Positions 9,121 through 19,672 of a DNA stretch of 64,000 bases are shown piece by piece. The notes beneath the pieces were generated by a model. That model was not told where the DNA came from. It saw nothing but the letters and a program-made list of their open reading frames with translations, and did not search any database. Position 1 is the stretch's first letter, and each line of letters starts with the position of its first letter. The stretch comes from Symbiodinium sp. CCMP2592 (taxonomy: Eukaryota > Sar > Dinophyceae > Suessiales > Symbiodiniaceae): contig CAJNDT010000125.1 in the NCBI GenBank assembly GCA_905221615.1, positions 509,501-573,500 on the forward strand, read 5' to 3'. Both the position numbers and the translations under genes were made by a program.

Positions 9121-9289
9121 ATGTCCATAAACTTTAATATAGTTGTGGCTCAAAACGGCTGGCGGGGGGACGAAAGTGCCGCCGCAGCGATGTCGCACCG
9201 CGGCTGCAAGTCAGGTTGTCGGGTTCATGCGACTGATTTCTATGGGAGATAAGGAATACCTGGACCCAATAGAACTCATCTTTTTTTGA
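9121..9289 (+). other. Coding-looking patch, frame undecided
   Basis: GC-rich, free of heptamers, and open in all three + frames: one frame ends with a TGA at 9287, another begins with the ATG at 9121. I cannot choose a frame, so this is only a probable exon region. Confidence 0.3.
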
Positions 9290-9499
9290 TAAAAAAGGCC
9301 CGAAAAAGGTAGGCAAAAAAGGCAAGTTTTGCAGGGTTCAGGCAGAGGGTAGGTTATGGAATTGAGGGAGGGATTTCTTCTTTGAGGCCCCTAAACCACA
9401 TCATGATAATACCCCTTATAGTCATCCTTATAGACCCCTCTTTAAAGGAACCCTTAAAGGAACACTCAGTCAAGGTCTGAGGAGGTCAAGGCTTGGGAC

Positions 9500-9712
9500 G
9501 CAAGGGAAACGGTTACTATAGAGGCCTTAATAGTTGGCAATACTACTGTTGATGAAGTAAATCCTGCATGACCTCCACAACCCTAAACGAATTATTGTAT
9601 ATTCCTTATTATGGGTACATCATCAACCGTGTTTGGGGAGGGGTCCTTATTATAAGTATAGTACAATATACCCCAAAGCCATATTCTAATTATTAAGGCT
9701 CCTGCATTATCC
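9500..9712. repeat. Family R hairpin split by a family I hairpin
   Basis: R left arm TAGAGGCCTTAATAGTTGGC to 9546. Family I (GTTGATGAAGTAAATCCTGC...CATCATCAACCG) occupies 9547-9640. R then continues with GGGGAGGGGTCCTTATTATA and ends CTAATTATTAAGGCTCC. Confidence 0.75.
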
Positions 9713-10164
9713 CTAGGGCTCCAGTTGCCTAAAGAGTGGGTTACTGGGATATGTGGGTAGTAATTCTGATCTGGAGCCCTAGAGTATTGCACCTCCCTAC
9801 GTGAATACAAAGCATCCGATCCGCATGCACTCCTATATAATGCACGGAACCGCCCCGTGGACGTGCATACTGTTGCTAAGAATGTGGTGCGGTGGCTCGA
9901 ACACTGGCTTGTAGTACCCAGCTCCTAAACCTAGAGGGTTATCTTGCAGATGTTATCGCGCATGGCTTACAAGCCTAAGATAGGGCGAATAAGCTATCAA
10001 TATTGCTCCTCAACTATGGTTCTTTGTCATTCTCGGGTTATTAAAGATCCCCACAACAGCACCCTGAGATACACGCACCAATATTCCTAGCAAGCCCGAT
10101 CTACCTACCCATCTATCTATCTATACTCGCGAAGACCCACAATCCAGAGCCCCCGAAACCCCGT

Positions 10165-10360
10165 TGATCAAGGAATATATACCTTAATCCATATTACTTG
10201 TAGGGGTCCTATCATAGGTTAAGGGTATCTTCCCCAGTTTTTGGGATAGGAGCCTCAGGGATGTAATGTGGGTAGTTCTCTAAATCGGGTCCCTTTCTAG
10301 ATCCCCAAAAGAGTACGGCAGCCTTTTAAAACGGACCCTAATTGAGAGAACTCCCCAAGT
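10165..10360. repeat. Worn family E copy, then hairpin P
   Basis: 10165-10240 holds the TCAAGGAATATATACC core of family E. 10269-10360 is a separate hairpin with arms GGGTAGTTCTCTAAATCGGG and CCTAATTGAGAGAACTCCCC, related in its ends to family F. Confidence 0.65.
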
Positions 10361-10374
10361 AACATGATGTTCGG

Positions 10375-10437
10375 CAGACCATCCACCCCGAAGCTCGTGA
10401 GTCAATCTTTAAGACTTGGACCCCAGAAGCAGCCCCT
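10375..10437 (+). CDS. Candidate exon
   Basis: Reads QTIHPEARESIFKTWTPEAA before heptamer DNA. Open frame only; splice sites not convincing. Confidence 0.25.
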
Positions 10438-10679
10438 TACCCTAAGACCCTAAACCCCTAAACCCCTAAACCCAGAACCCCTGAACCCTAATTTCCTGAA
10501 CCCGGAAACCCTAAACCCTTAGCATGCTCTACCTAGAGTCTCTGTTGTACTGATTTTGTTGGTTCAACTTTGTATGTAAGATCCTATAAGGTATCCCAAA
10601 AAGGGAACTACAATCGAGACTCTAGCGAGGCTTTAGGGCTATAGGATCCCAGAGTCTTAGCCCACTTCTCTCATAAAGC

Positions 10680-10741
10680 TCACGCTGATGCTACCCAGGA
10701 GGGTGAACACCATCATTTCGTCGCTGGCCGGGGCCCTGTAC
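10680..10741 (+). CDS. Candidate exon ending at a hairpin
   Basis: Reads LTLMLPRRVNTIISSLAGAL then YG and stops exactly where a family F hairpin starts. An alternative AG|G frame is also open. Confidence 0.3.
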
Positions 10742-10829
10742 GGGTAGTTGTCAAACTTATGGGCCCCTTTTGGGGTACCCGAAATAATAGGGGGACCCAA
10801 AAAGGGATCATAATTTTGTCAACTACCCA
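10742..10829. repeat. Hairpin family F copy
   Basis: GGGTAGTTGTCAAACTTATG...CATAATTTTGTCAACTACCC, with GGGGTACCC in the centre. Confidence 0.85.
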
Positions 10830-11205
10830 TATGCTGGTGGCATGTTCGGCTTACACTGTAAGTTTGCAACGTTTGGCGTGTGATAAAAGTATACCAATAA
10901 CCCCAAACACCATAGTTGGACTTACAAGTCCCATGAACCTGCAAACAGGCTCAGCTCAATGCCAAGGCCCTATGCTCGAACCCTGAACCCTTGAAGAAGC
11001 CACCTTGCACTTTTGCACTGCGGCCCACTCGCCACACTGAAGGAGTGAGCTCTCCCTAAACCCTACCCTAAACCCAACCTTAAATTGAGCCCTAAACCCT
11101 ATAAACCTCAAATTAAACCTTAAACCGGCCCTAAGCTCAAAGACCTAAAATTAAACCCAAGCCCTAAACCTAAACCTTAAATGAGACCTTAAACCCCAAA
11201 CTTTA

Positions 11206-11280
11206 CAGCATTTCCGACTGTTCTCGCCGAGGATGCGAATGCTGAGATGAAAGAGCCCAGAATCTGGGGCGACCTTAGGC
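11206..11280 (+). CDS. Candidate exon
   Basis: After a TTTACAG acceptor the frame reads AFPTVLAEDANAEMKEPRIW then GDL, with a GC donor (TTAG|GCTTGC). C/G-ending codons. Unknown product. Confidence 0.35.
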
Positions 11281-11312
11281 TTGCGGCGGTTGTTTGTTTT
11301 TTTTCGGTGGTT

Positions 11313-11438
11313 TCTACTTAGAGGTTCTTGGGCCGTAGTAACTAGGGTTATACTTAAGGTAACTACACTTATATGCACGTGTAACCCCAGGTAGGGTACT
11401 TATGACTGTACTCAGTAAGTCGCATGAACCTCCAAGTA
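11313..11438. repeat. Hairpin family C copy
   Basis: CTACTTAGAGGTTCTTGGGC left arm, CGCATGAACCTCCAAGTAG right arm. The two arms differ more than in young copies. Confidence 0.8.
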
Positions 11439-11459
11439 GGGTTCCTTTAAAGGGATCTA

Positions 11460-11600
11460 TAAGAGATCTTTTGGGTTTAGGCTTTAGGGGGCTTTAGGGA
11501 TTTGGGATTTAGGAGTTGGGGGTTTAGGATTTGGGGTTTGGGGATCTAGGGGTTTGGAGGGTTTTAGGCTTTAGGGTGTAGGATTTGGGGTTTAGGGCTT
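11460..11600. repeat. Degenerate TTTAGGG array
   Basis: Mixed TTTAGGG, TTTAGGC, TTTGGGG and GGATTTGGG heptamer to nonamer variants in direct orientation. Confidence 0.8.
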
Positions 11601-11680
11601 ACCAGCACCTCGCAACTACCTTGTTTTATACCTTAAATACCCACTATTCAGGAGCATAAGGGCTCTATTAAAGGGTGTTT
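11598..11680. repeat. Dispersed repeat T copy
   Basis: CAGCACCTCGCAACTACC...AAATACCCACTATTCAGGAG...GGGCTCTATTAAAGGGTGT; see 6747 and 45970. Not palindromic. Confidence 0.6.
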
Positions 11681-12527
11681 AGTTACTTGGCGGTTGGTGG
11701 TAGGGTTTAGGGCCTAAGTTTAGGGCATAGGCTGTATCGCGGGGGGGAGGGGGGGGGCCTAGGTGTTTTTCGTGTGTTTGATTTAGGCTGTGGCTTCGGG
11801 GAGAGGTATTAGGATCTGTCATGCGCACTAAACCGTGAACACACACACACACACAACCTGAGCAAAGGACTGGACCCAAAGCCCTACACTCTAGATCCCA
11901 AGCCCGAAACGCCACACCCTAACTCGTATGATTCCCAACTCCCACACCAACGATGCGAGTTTCCGCGTGGCTATTCTGGCCAATGAACCCTCAATACCCA
12001 TTGTAGATACCCCTTTAATAACACTTCTACAAGAGTTTCAGAATCCTTAACGGAGCCCTATTCTAAGTAATTATGCCAGCCTGTGTCTGGCAGGCACCAG
12101 GGGCCGTGGCCTCAGAACCCGTTTACGGGTTCGGGGATGCAGGGTTTAGATTTTCCGAGTTGAGGGGAATTTAGGACTTAGGGTCCAGGGTTTACGTGTT
12201 TTGCATTTGGGAGTGGCACCCGAGTTGCAGAGTTGTGGGTGCAAGCCCTCAGGTTTCGCGGGCCACTGCAACCTGCAATCCACGAGCTGAAACAATCTAT
12301 CCAGTGGCCCACGCCCGTACTGCTCCCCGTAACTCTCTCGCTTTGCCCTCACCCTCCTCATACCCCAAGCCCTAGTCGGCCACTGAAAAACCCTGAAGGA
12401 TACACCTTAAACCCTAAACCATGACCCCCTTAAGCCAGAAGCCGTGAACTCCAAGCAAGACACCGCAACGCTGAGCCACGAAGCCTAAAGTTTTAACCAG
12501 ACAGTCATGATAGTGCAAGCCCCGTAG

Positions 12528-12593
12528 GTGCGGCGGGCGTTGCTCTCTGACGCTGTGCAACAGAAAGACGCCATTGCACTTAAAAAAAGTCTT
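12528..12593 (+). CDS. Candidate helical exon
   Basis: AG|G acceptor, VRRALLSDAVQQKDAIALKK then SL. The amphipathic helix-turn pattern is common in dinoflagellate repeat proteins, but no domain is certain. A GC donor inside (GAC|GCCATT) could shorten it. Confidence 0.35.
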
Positions 12594-12813
12594 AAAATCA
12601 TAAACAACAACCCGAACCTACCCTCCAAAAATGAAAAAATCGAGCAGCACTTAAAAAAACAGTCCGAAGCCATAATCTGCCACCCAAAAACCGTGAACCC
12701 CAACCCCTCGACCACCCACCCTAAGCCCTAAGCCTCAACGCGCAACCCTAAACAACATTCAATTCAAGGAAGCCCCCCTTAAAGGCGTCCCTAAGCCCCG
12801 AACCCTCACAGGC

Positions 12814-12993
12814 ATGCTCGGTCTGTTTGGGGCATGGCGTCCCTGGAAAGCTCTGAAGCCGTCGACAAACCGACCTGGCCCGATCCCCAGCAAGAATTCC
12901 GAAGGGTCCTTTAAAGAGTATGGGTTTTCTCTGGTGTTACTTTGGGGTTTATTGGGCTGGGTTCGTGCGAGCCCTAGGGTTGTTTTACATTAG
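12814..12993 (+). CDS. Open frame with one possible membrane helix
   Basis: An ATG-started 59-codon frame, MLGLFGAWRPWKALKPSTNR..., with a hydrophobic run YGFSLVLLWGLLGWV at about residues 36-50, after a CACAG acceptor. A second frame (MASLESSEAVDKP...) is also open. Either may be a partial exon. Confidence 0.3.
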   Translation: MLGLFGAWRPWKALKPSTNRPGPIPSKNSEGSFKEYGFSLVLLWGLLGWVRASPRVVLH

Positions 12994-13214
12994 GCTTGTT
13001 TTTTGGATTCACTGTTGGTGTTAATCGGTACATTAGGGCCAAAATACAAACTACCCTAGACCCAAGGCCCCAAACACTAGACCCTGTACGAGCTACGTGA
13101 ACCCTAAACCCTAAACAGCTACGTGTGACTCCTAATTAGGGAAGTTCTGCTCGAGGGCTTTAGGGTTTCCCCTCGCCAGGCCTGAATCCCTAAAGCTTGA
13201 CACGTCAATTTCCC

Positions 13215-13412
13215 TAGGATGCCCAGCAGTACCCTTGTTCCTTATAAAGGGTTTAGGGTTTAGGATTTAGGGGTTTAGGGCAGGGTTTAGGGTTTAGGGA
13301 GGGTTCTTAGGATGCCCAGCAGTGCCCTTATTCCCTTTTTGTAGTCCTAGATTTCCTGTAAAGTTACCCAATACCAAAAAGGGAGCCCTTGTTATTCCTA
13401 GGTTACCGGGCA
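13215..13412. repeat. Family O hairpin with heptamer array between duplicated ends
   Basis: TAGGATGCCCAGCAGTRCCC occurs at 13215 and again at 13308. Between the copies (13246-13307) lies a TTTAGGG array. The second copy continues as a hairpin to CCTAGGTTACCGGGCAT. Other family O copies: 34570 and 40873. Confidence 0.75.
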
Positions 13413-13862
13413 TTCTAGTTCCTGCACCCGGTAAAGACTGAAGCCTAAGCCCTTGGGCTCAGGCCCCCAACCCCGAAACCTAAAGTTGAGTTCAGGCGAG
13501 GGTTAAGGGTTTTGGGCTTCGGTTTCAGGAACTTTCGGGACAACAGGACTTTATAGAGTACTTCAGGGCATTTTGTGAAGACCTTGCTACTTTCGGGTTT
13601 ATGGTTTCTGATTTAGAGTCTCAGGTTATACAAGGTTCGGAGTGTTGGGCAAGCGGCATATCCTGAACACCAGACCTTGCAACCCTGAACAGACCTGTAC
13701 AGCTCGAGCGAAGCATTATTCAACCGAAGCGCATCTTGAAGCCCAAAGTAGCAACGGTTTAGGCTTTACGTAATATCAACCTGCAGGCTCTTACGAACCG
13801 AAACAGACACACCCACACACACACAAGCACATCAGAACAAACATGTTTGTATCTGTACAATC

Positions 13863-13920
13863 AATATATATATATATATATATATATGTGTATATGTGTA
13901 TATATATATATATATGCATA
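13863..13920. repeat. TA/TG microsatellite
   Basis: (TA)n interrupted by TGTG. The protein frames over it are pure Tyr-Ile repeats and are not genes. Confidence 0.95.
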
Positions 13921-14366
13921 TAGAGATACACATAATTCTAAATATCGCAATAACTCCATGATGAACCCAAAAGTCCCAATAGAACTCTATCCCGTGGAAG
14001 GTTTGGGCAAGCTGCATCTTCTCAGCCAGCAGAGCAGGCCAACGGCAAGGCCTGACTAATTCAAGGTTCATGTGACTCACTATTAGGGTTTAGGGTTATA
14101 AACAAGGTAAACATGACCCCCAATTAAGGCAGCGATAACATTACTTACTAATACCTCCCAGTACATCACGGCTTGCAGGGTCTAAGGCAAGGGTTCCTCT
14201 AAGCTTTTTGTATTTAGGGAATGTAGGGTGTAGGGTTTCAGGGTCTCGGGATTTGCGGTTTAAGGTGCTTGACGGTTCAGGCCGTGAGGTTTGATAATGG
14301 ATTAGGGCTTAGGGCTTAGGGTTTAGGGTGTAGGATTTAGGGTAACTCCTCTCCGTTGATACAGGA

Positions 14367-14410
14367 TATAATGCGGATCTTGTTGAATTTCATCGCCCTT
14401 TGAAAGGTGG
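14367..14410 (+). CDS. Candidate 44-nt exon
   Basis: ATACAG|G acceptor, frame YNADLVEFHRPLK, donor GTGGTG. Size and boundaries resemble the DHHC gene's exons. Confidence 0.35.
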
Positions 14411-14765
14411 TGTATCAGCACCCTGAAGCCCTATAGAGTTCTTCTAGATCCGTTTAGGTACTTAAAGATCCGTAATTTAAACCCTCGTAAACCCTACACT
14501 CTTTGTTAAGCAAAGGCGTGCATTAGACTCCAGACCGTAAGCCCTAGACCTGTGCCGCAAACCCTGAACCCTACACCCCAAACTTGCAACTTAGATTCGG
14601 ATTCGGGTTTAGGGCTTGGGGTACTGGTTCATGGGCTCGGCTGTCGGATCTAGGGACGTTCAAGCTTCAAACAGTTTAGGGCTTGTGGCAGGAATACGCC
14701 ATGAGTGATAGTCGGATTCCCTGAGTCTAATGACCTCTCAACCTACAGTAACCAAGGTACCTTAC

Positions 14766-14870
14766 AGTAGAAGCCGGAAAGTTGGAATATCATTATCGTA
14801 ACCCCTTTATGGTAAATTATAGGGGACCCTACCATTAATCCATATTCCAACTTTCTGGAGTTCCCTTTAA
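14766..14870. repeat. Hairpin family H copy
   Basis: AGTAGAAGCCGGAAAGTTGG and CCAACTTTCTGGAG arms. It shares its first bases with family G, so the two are probably sister families. Confidence 0.8.
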
Positions 14871-15349
14871 ACCATGGCAACTGGAATGACTCCACTGAAG
14901 GTTATTGCTTGCGGTCAAACCCTAAACTCACATCCTTTTTTCGGTAGCTCCTGTTTTCCCGGCATATTCCCATCCATCATGTACAGGGAAGGTAGCACTG
15001 CTCTACGCTAAGTCTACGCGTGCTTCAGGTACGCCTTGCAGGATTCAGTCCCTGGTTCATTTGGGTCTGTTCAGGATGGTCCTTTGGGGTTAGGGTAGGG
15101 TTTAGGGTATAGTCTGCATCCCTTCAAACCCAAATTTCAGAGCCCTTATAACTTATAACCCCTTATAAATCCGGAACCCCTGAAATAACTAAACTGTCAA
15201 CTAACTCGAGCCTCTACCCGGCATTCCCGAACCTTTAGGGTTTCCTAGTAATTCTAGGATAATGGGCTCCTAAACCCTATTCTAAATATTATGAAGGCCC
15301 CGATAGTAGGCCCTCTGCCTCAAGCCCAAATCGCGAGCCTTGAGATTGG

Positions 15350-15438
15350 CGCAGCTGGTAGGTCAAGCCGAAGTACCCATTCTTCAAGTGCGACTGAGCT
15401 GCGGCAGAGTACATGATAATCAGGGATCGGATGGATTC
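15350..15438 (+). CDS. Candidate exon
   Basis: Frame ALRLAQLVGQAEVPILQVRL then SCGRVHDNQGSDGFSS, closed by TGA. Two other frames are partly open. Confidence 0.3.
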
Positions 15439-15924
15439 AGTTCATGAGATCTAACCCCGCCAGCTGCCTTCCGAGCCTACACCACTCATCCCTCAAACCC
15501 CCAACCTCTAAACCCTAAGCCCTCTTAAGAACGAGCCCTAAGTCCTAAGCTCTAAACCATACGGAGTTCAGGCTTCCACTTGTAGGATCTTCCTTGATGC
15601 TCTCATTGAGGCCCGAAGGGTGTCTGGATAAAGCGATTTAGATTCATCGTCGTCATCATCATCACTCTCTAGGGTCTAGGGCTTGGGGATTCAAGGCTTT
15701 GGGTTTGGGTTTAGGGCTTTAGGTTAGGAGGCGTTGCGGATCCGCAAAACAAGGCGTCACTTTTGCTATAGGGAGCCACTGCACGGAACCCTACAATAGA
15801 AAAGCTGCCGAAGGGACCCTCATGCGGTGCAGGGTTTTAGGGTTCAGACGGTCGCACTTAGAGTTCCGTTCCTGTTCCTGGCTTACCCTGTTCCGGTATG
15901 CAAGGAGCCGCGACACTTGTTATA

Positions 15925-16030
15925 ACCCTAAGGGTCAATGTACCCAAATGTCATATACTTTGGTCCCAAAGTACCTATATAGGGACTACTTGAAGGCCAA
16001 AGTATACACTATTTAGGTACATGGACCATT
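15925..16030. repeat. Hairpin family A copy
   Basis: CCCTAAGGGTCAATGTACCC and GGTACATGGACC arms; the last bases of the right end run into heptamers. Confidence 0.8.
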
Positions 16031-16165
16031 AAACCCTAAACCCTAAACCCTTATAGGAACCCTTAAAGGAACCCTGTTTGCGTACATAGGACCGCAGGGT
16101 AAGCCAACAGAGGGACCCTCTCAAGCAATCTATGCGGGCTTCCAGTCTCAGGGCTCCGTACAGCC

Positions 16166-16291
16166 CACTTGGAGGTTCATGGGACTTATTAACTAGGGTT
16201 ATAAATAAGGTAGCCATACTTTATAATTACTTATAACCCCAGTTAAGGTACTTATAACTGTACTTACTAAGTCCCATGAACCTCCAAGCAG
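16166..16291. repeat. Hairpin family C copy
   Basis: ACTTGGAGGTTCATGGGACT...AGTCCCATGAACCTCCAAG, one of the best-paired C copies. Confidence 0.9.
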
Positions 16292-16299
16292 GCTTTCAA

Positions 16300-16392
16300 A
16301 AAGGTCCAGGATTCCTGTGGAATGACCAGCTGTCAGGCCCGTACAACCCAAAAAATGTCAAACCCTTCGAGGGCCCATGTCTGAAACCATGT
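16300..16392 (+). CDS. Candidate exon
   Basis: Frame GPGFLWNDQLSGPYNPKNVK then PFEGPCLKPCEG, lying between a C and a D hairpin. Pro/Gly/Cys-rich; unknown. Confidence 0.3.
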
Positions 16393-16497
16393 GAGGGTTT
16401 CCGAAAAGAAAAGTGTACTTTTTTTGGCGGGGTCCTTATAATAAGGATCCTACTATTTTGGGTACTGTATTAGGGTCCGCCATTTTCAGAAAAACCC
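16391..16497. repeat. Hairpin family D copy
   Basis: GGGTTTCCGAAAAGAAAAGT... centre TATAATAAGGATCCTACTAT ...CATTTTCAGAAAAACCC. Confidence 0.75.
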
Positions 16498-16507
16498 AAG
16501 TCATGTT

Positions 16508-16815
16508 GCAACCCTAACTACTACTCTTGGCTCGTGCCCTGCTCTCGAGAAGGCTTCTGTGAAACTGCTCATAGACCCTTCTAGAGCTCCGAAGGCTTGT
16601 TAGGGTGTCTAGGGATTTCAGTGATTTTCGGGATTTTAGGGATTTTGTTTTTTTTAGGGTTTTTAGGGTGCAGGGTCTAGGGATTTGAGCTCTGATGAAA
16701 CCCTTCGGGCTTCCAATCATAATAGCTCTCTGGTAGCTTCGCGAGTGGCATGCGCGCCACTGTACAGCACAAGACCTGCGCGATCTTCCAATAGGCTGAT
16801 GAGACACATAAAGTA
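16508..16815 (+). other. Two coding-looking patches around a TTTTAGGG stretch
   Basis: 16508-16606 reads TTTLGSCPALEKASVKLLID..., closed by TAG. 16690-16815 reads DETLRASNHNSSLVASRVAC..., closed by TAG. Neither has a decisive splice site; both are open frames with mixed codon use. Confidence 0.3.
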
Positions 16816-16849
16816 GGTTTGGAAAAACAGAGTAACTAAATGAATTTAT

Positions 16850-17017
16850 GTATATATATATATATGTATATATAATGTACATATATTTACAAAAATAGAT
16901 ATACATGAATACAAACATACGTATATCCACATGTGTATATATATATATATATGTATGTACAGATATACCTGAACATAAATAGAAGTATACATATATATAT
17001 GCATATTGGTACGTGTG

Positions 17018-17049
<32 letters not shown>

Positions 17050-17052
17050 TTA
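16850..17052. repeat. TA/CATA microsatellite block
   Basis: Several TA runs separated by TGTACATA-like spacers. Predicted Tyr/Ile-rich frames on the - strand are artefacts of this. Confidence 0.95.
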
Positions 17053-17336
17053 TGTGTGTAAACTTGTGTTTTTTTATAGGAGTTCAGGGGTTTAGAGTGT
17101 AGTGAGACTTCCATCATGAGCTGCTCCATGCCCTTTATAGCATGATAAGATCTCTAGTATGATGTCAGTGGTATCCTTGAAAGAACTCTTACTGGAACCT
17201 TCTTCTTGGAACCCCTCAGGCTCCAACGCCTTAAAGGGGTCCCTATAGAGGTACTTTAAGGCCTTAGTCTACTATATGGGTACATAGAGCCAGGCGACTG
17301 CCTAAGCCCTATAAATACCCTAAATCTTCCAACTAC

Positions 17337-17390
17337 GGAGTGGGAGATCGCAGCTGCTCAGCTGCAGCGCGGCGATGCGCACAGCTTGTA
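17337..17390 (+). CDS. Candidate exon with GTAAAA donor
   Basis: Frame EIAAAQLQRGDAHSL, GC-rich codons, then TT|GTAAAA. Phase and partners unknown. Confidence 0.35.
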
Positions 17391-17523
17391 AAAGCAGCAT
17401 GGTTTCGGGGCTTCGGAGAATTTGGGGTTTGAAGTTCTTTGATTTAGGGTTTTGGGGTGTGAGGTTTCTGGCTGTAGGGGCCAAAGACACTTCGGTTTTG
17501 AAATCTCCCGACTTTTGCAAATC

Positions 17524-17632
17524 CTAGGTGGTATTTGGGAGACCCGCTAAAAGGGACCCTTCTTAACCTTAACCTTGGCTCTCTTAAAGGGACCTTGCTG
17601 AGAGTGTCTATATCCCCAAGGGTCCTCCCAAT
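17524..17632. repeat. Hairpin family Q copy
   Basis: GGTGGTATTTGGGAGACCC...AAGGGTCCTCCCAATT; second copy at 44203. Confidence 0.7.
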
Positions 17633-17770
17633 TCTGACACCGCCCCTTGAGATAAGCCTGATTATGTCTTGCTCTGATTTGATCTATAAATCATAGGTAG
17701 CCTTGTTTTCTTGTGGAATCTTCTTGACCATGTGGCCGGTAATTTATGTTCCAGGGGCCCCTATACCCTA

Positions 17771-17876
17771 AAGGGAGCTCCAGAAAGTTGGAATATGGTT
17801 TTAGGGTAGGATACCTTATAATTTACCATAAATAAGGGTTCAGGATAATCATATTCCAACTTTCTGGCTTTTACTT
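17771..17876. repeat. Hairpin family H copy
   Basis: AGAAAGTTGGAATATGGTTT and ATCATATTCCAACTTTCTGG arms. Confidence 0.85.
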
Positions 17877-17928
17877 TAAACCCTAAACTCTTATGGAACT
17901 CTTACAGGGAACCCCTTACAGGAACCCT

Positions 17929-18056
17929 CTAATCAAAAGGGGAAGAGGAGGGACCCTTAATGGGGACCCCTACACTATAATGGGCTATATACTGGGTATA
18001 TAATAGCTATACTAAAGGTATATACCTACCCTCCTATTCCCCTTTGATCTAAAGGG
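17929..18056. repeat. Hairpin family S copy
   Basis: CTAATCAAAAGGGGAAGAGG left, CTATTCCCCTTTGATCTAA right, with the palindromic TATAATAGCTATACTAAAGG centre. A half copy lies at 45309-45392. Confidence 0.75.
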
Positions 18057-18144
18057 TACAGGGAGCCTTCGGGATGGTACGCTGTCCCGCTGCCGTGGCT
18101 CCAGCTTTGCTTTTGGCTGCGCGGCCTGCGCAAGATTTAAGCTG

Positions 18145-18258
18145 CCTAGTAGTAGAGTAGGTAATCTTTGACCTTCTTGGGTAGTATAGTCCCTGTATAT
18201 TCCCCATATAACCAAGCAGCTTGACCTTTACTTCCCCATGATACTCGACAAGTAATTA
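18145..18258. repeat. Family J copy
   Basis: CCTAGTAGTAGAGTAGGTAA...ATACTCGACAAGTA. Arms pair weakly; recognised by similarity to 45724 and 57136. Confidence 0.7.
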
Positions 18259-18318
18259 GACTGGTTCTATGTCCCTAGGACAGCCTAACACGATCTATCC
18301 GTAGCTAAAATCACTTGG

Positions 18319-18553
18319 AATGCGCATCGACAGGTTCGTAAGAGGACCTCAAAACAGACCATCTCCGGTCGTTCTGGACGACCATATCCCGAAGGGCCCA
18401 TGTACCTGCAAAATACGTGGGGTGGCCTTAAGGTTAAAGGGTCACAATCTGCTATTTCAGGACATGGAACCTGCAGAAGGAACACAGAACGCATCTCCGG
18501 CTGACAGTTTGAAACCTCGCCATAATCTCTTCCTCGAGTATATACACTCATAA
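18319..18553 (+). CDS. Open frame of 77 codons, possible exon
   Basis: Frame MRIDRFVRGPQNRPSPVVLD... closed by TAA at 18551. The - strand is also open for 144 codons over the same DNA, so strand is uncertain. No homology recognised on either strand. Confidence 0.3.
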
Positions 18554-18636
18554 GACCGTAGTCTAGGCTTGTAGGGTTACTTCTGCTGTTGCGCCCCCAC
18601 CCATGCACGATCCTTTGATTTTCGCACAATGTTGTG

Positions 18637-18722
18637 TTTAGCAGTGCATTTTCCTTGCTGTTTCCCTTTGCCTCCTGCTGGAGCTTTGTGGCCATGCTGC
18701 AGCCATCCAGGAATGCCAAGGC
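18637..18722 (+). CDS. Candidate exon with a membrane helix
   Basis: After TTTAGCAG the frame reads AFSLLFPFASCWSFVAMLQP then SRNAKALRYC: a 17-residue hydrophobic run followed by basic residues. An overlapping - strand frame exists. Confidence 0.35.
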
Positions 18723-18724
18723 CC

Positions 18725-18860
18725 TGCGTTACTGTAGGGTTTAGGGCCTAGGGTTTAGAAGGGTTTAGGGTTTAGAAGGGTTAAAGGCGTAGGGTTTAGA
18801 AGGGTTTAGGGTTTACGGTCCTAGGGAAAGTTTAGGGATTATAGGGTTTAGTGTGGACTC
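18725..18860. repeat. TTTAGGG array with GAA spacers
   Basis: GGGTTTAGAAGGGTTTAGGG repeated about four times, a 17-bp higher-order unit (TTTAGGG plus TTTAGAAGGG). Confidence 0.8.
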
Positions 18861-19021
18861 TCGAGTGTCATGTGTTTTTGTAAGGTTTACCCACGGCTCC
18901 AGGTAGCTACCTGGTGTGTCACTAACCAACGATGATGTAACCCAGAATCCCTAAACTCCTAAACCCTAAAACCTAAACCCCACACCCCCCAACTAAACCC
19001 TAAACCTCTAAACCAAAACCC

Positions 19022-19040
19022 CAACCCCCCCCCCCCCCCC
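19022..19040. repeat. Poly-C tract
   Basis: Sixteen or more C after AACCCCAACC, at the edge of a CCCTAAA array. Confidence 0.9.
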
Positions 19041-19116
19041 ATACATAAAGCATATACTGAGACAGCCGAAGCTCGAGGTTGTGCAGAGCTTCAGGGGGTC
19101 TTGCTTTGGTTCCCCG

Positions 19117-19218
19117 TGATACGGTTGATGATATAAATTTTGCACGACCCATAATAAGGGGTATACCATAACTAACATAGTTTAGGGTTCTTAAGGTAAT
19201 GCAGGATTTATATCATCA
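19117..19218. repeat. Hairpin family I copy
   Basis: TACGGTTGATGATATAAATT...GCAGGATTTATATCATCA; a second solo right end lies at 19286-19303. Confidence 0.8.
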
Positions 19219-19672
19219 CCCTAAACCCTAAAACCCTATAGATCCCTTAACGTTACCCTTATAGATCCCTTTAAAGGAACCCTAGGATTTATATCATCAA
19301 CAGTACAATGTAGACGTTCATCCTCGACTGGAGCTGAAGAGATGAGCTTTGAATCATTGGGGCTAAGGACTTTTAGGGGGTTTTAGGGTTCAGGGCTGTG
19401 GATTTGGTTTCAGGGTACCTAAGGGATGCAAGATGCATACTTCCTCTTCGAAGCCCTGCTCCTCTGTCGCAATCTAAGGGTCTAACAATTCAAGGATCCT
19501 GCATTACTTGGGGAGGGACTCCTGCAACGCCGCAGGGTTTAGGGTTTAGGGCATTGAGGTTTAATGTACTCCTCAATAAGACGTATGAATAACCCTCATG
19601 CAATAACACCAAAATCCTGTTGCAATTGATGAGTTCCCCCATATCGCTGAACGGTTGCGGATCGAGGATGTT

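Noticed and set aside
16514-17026. 170-codon - strand frame with Tyr-Ile repeats
   Set aside because: More than half of it is TA/CATA microsatellite; no signal outside that.
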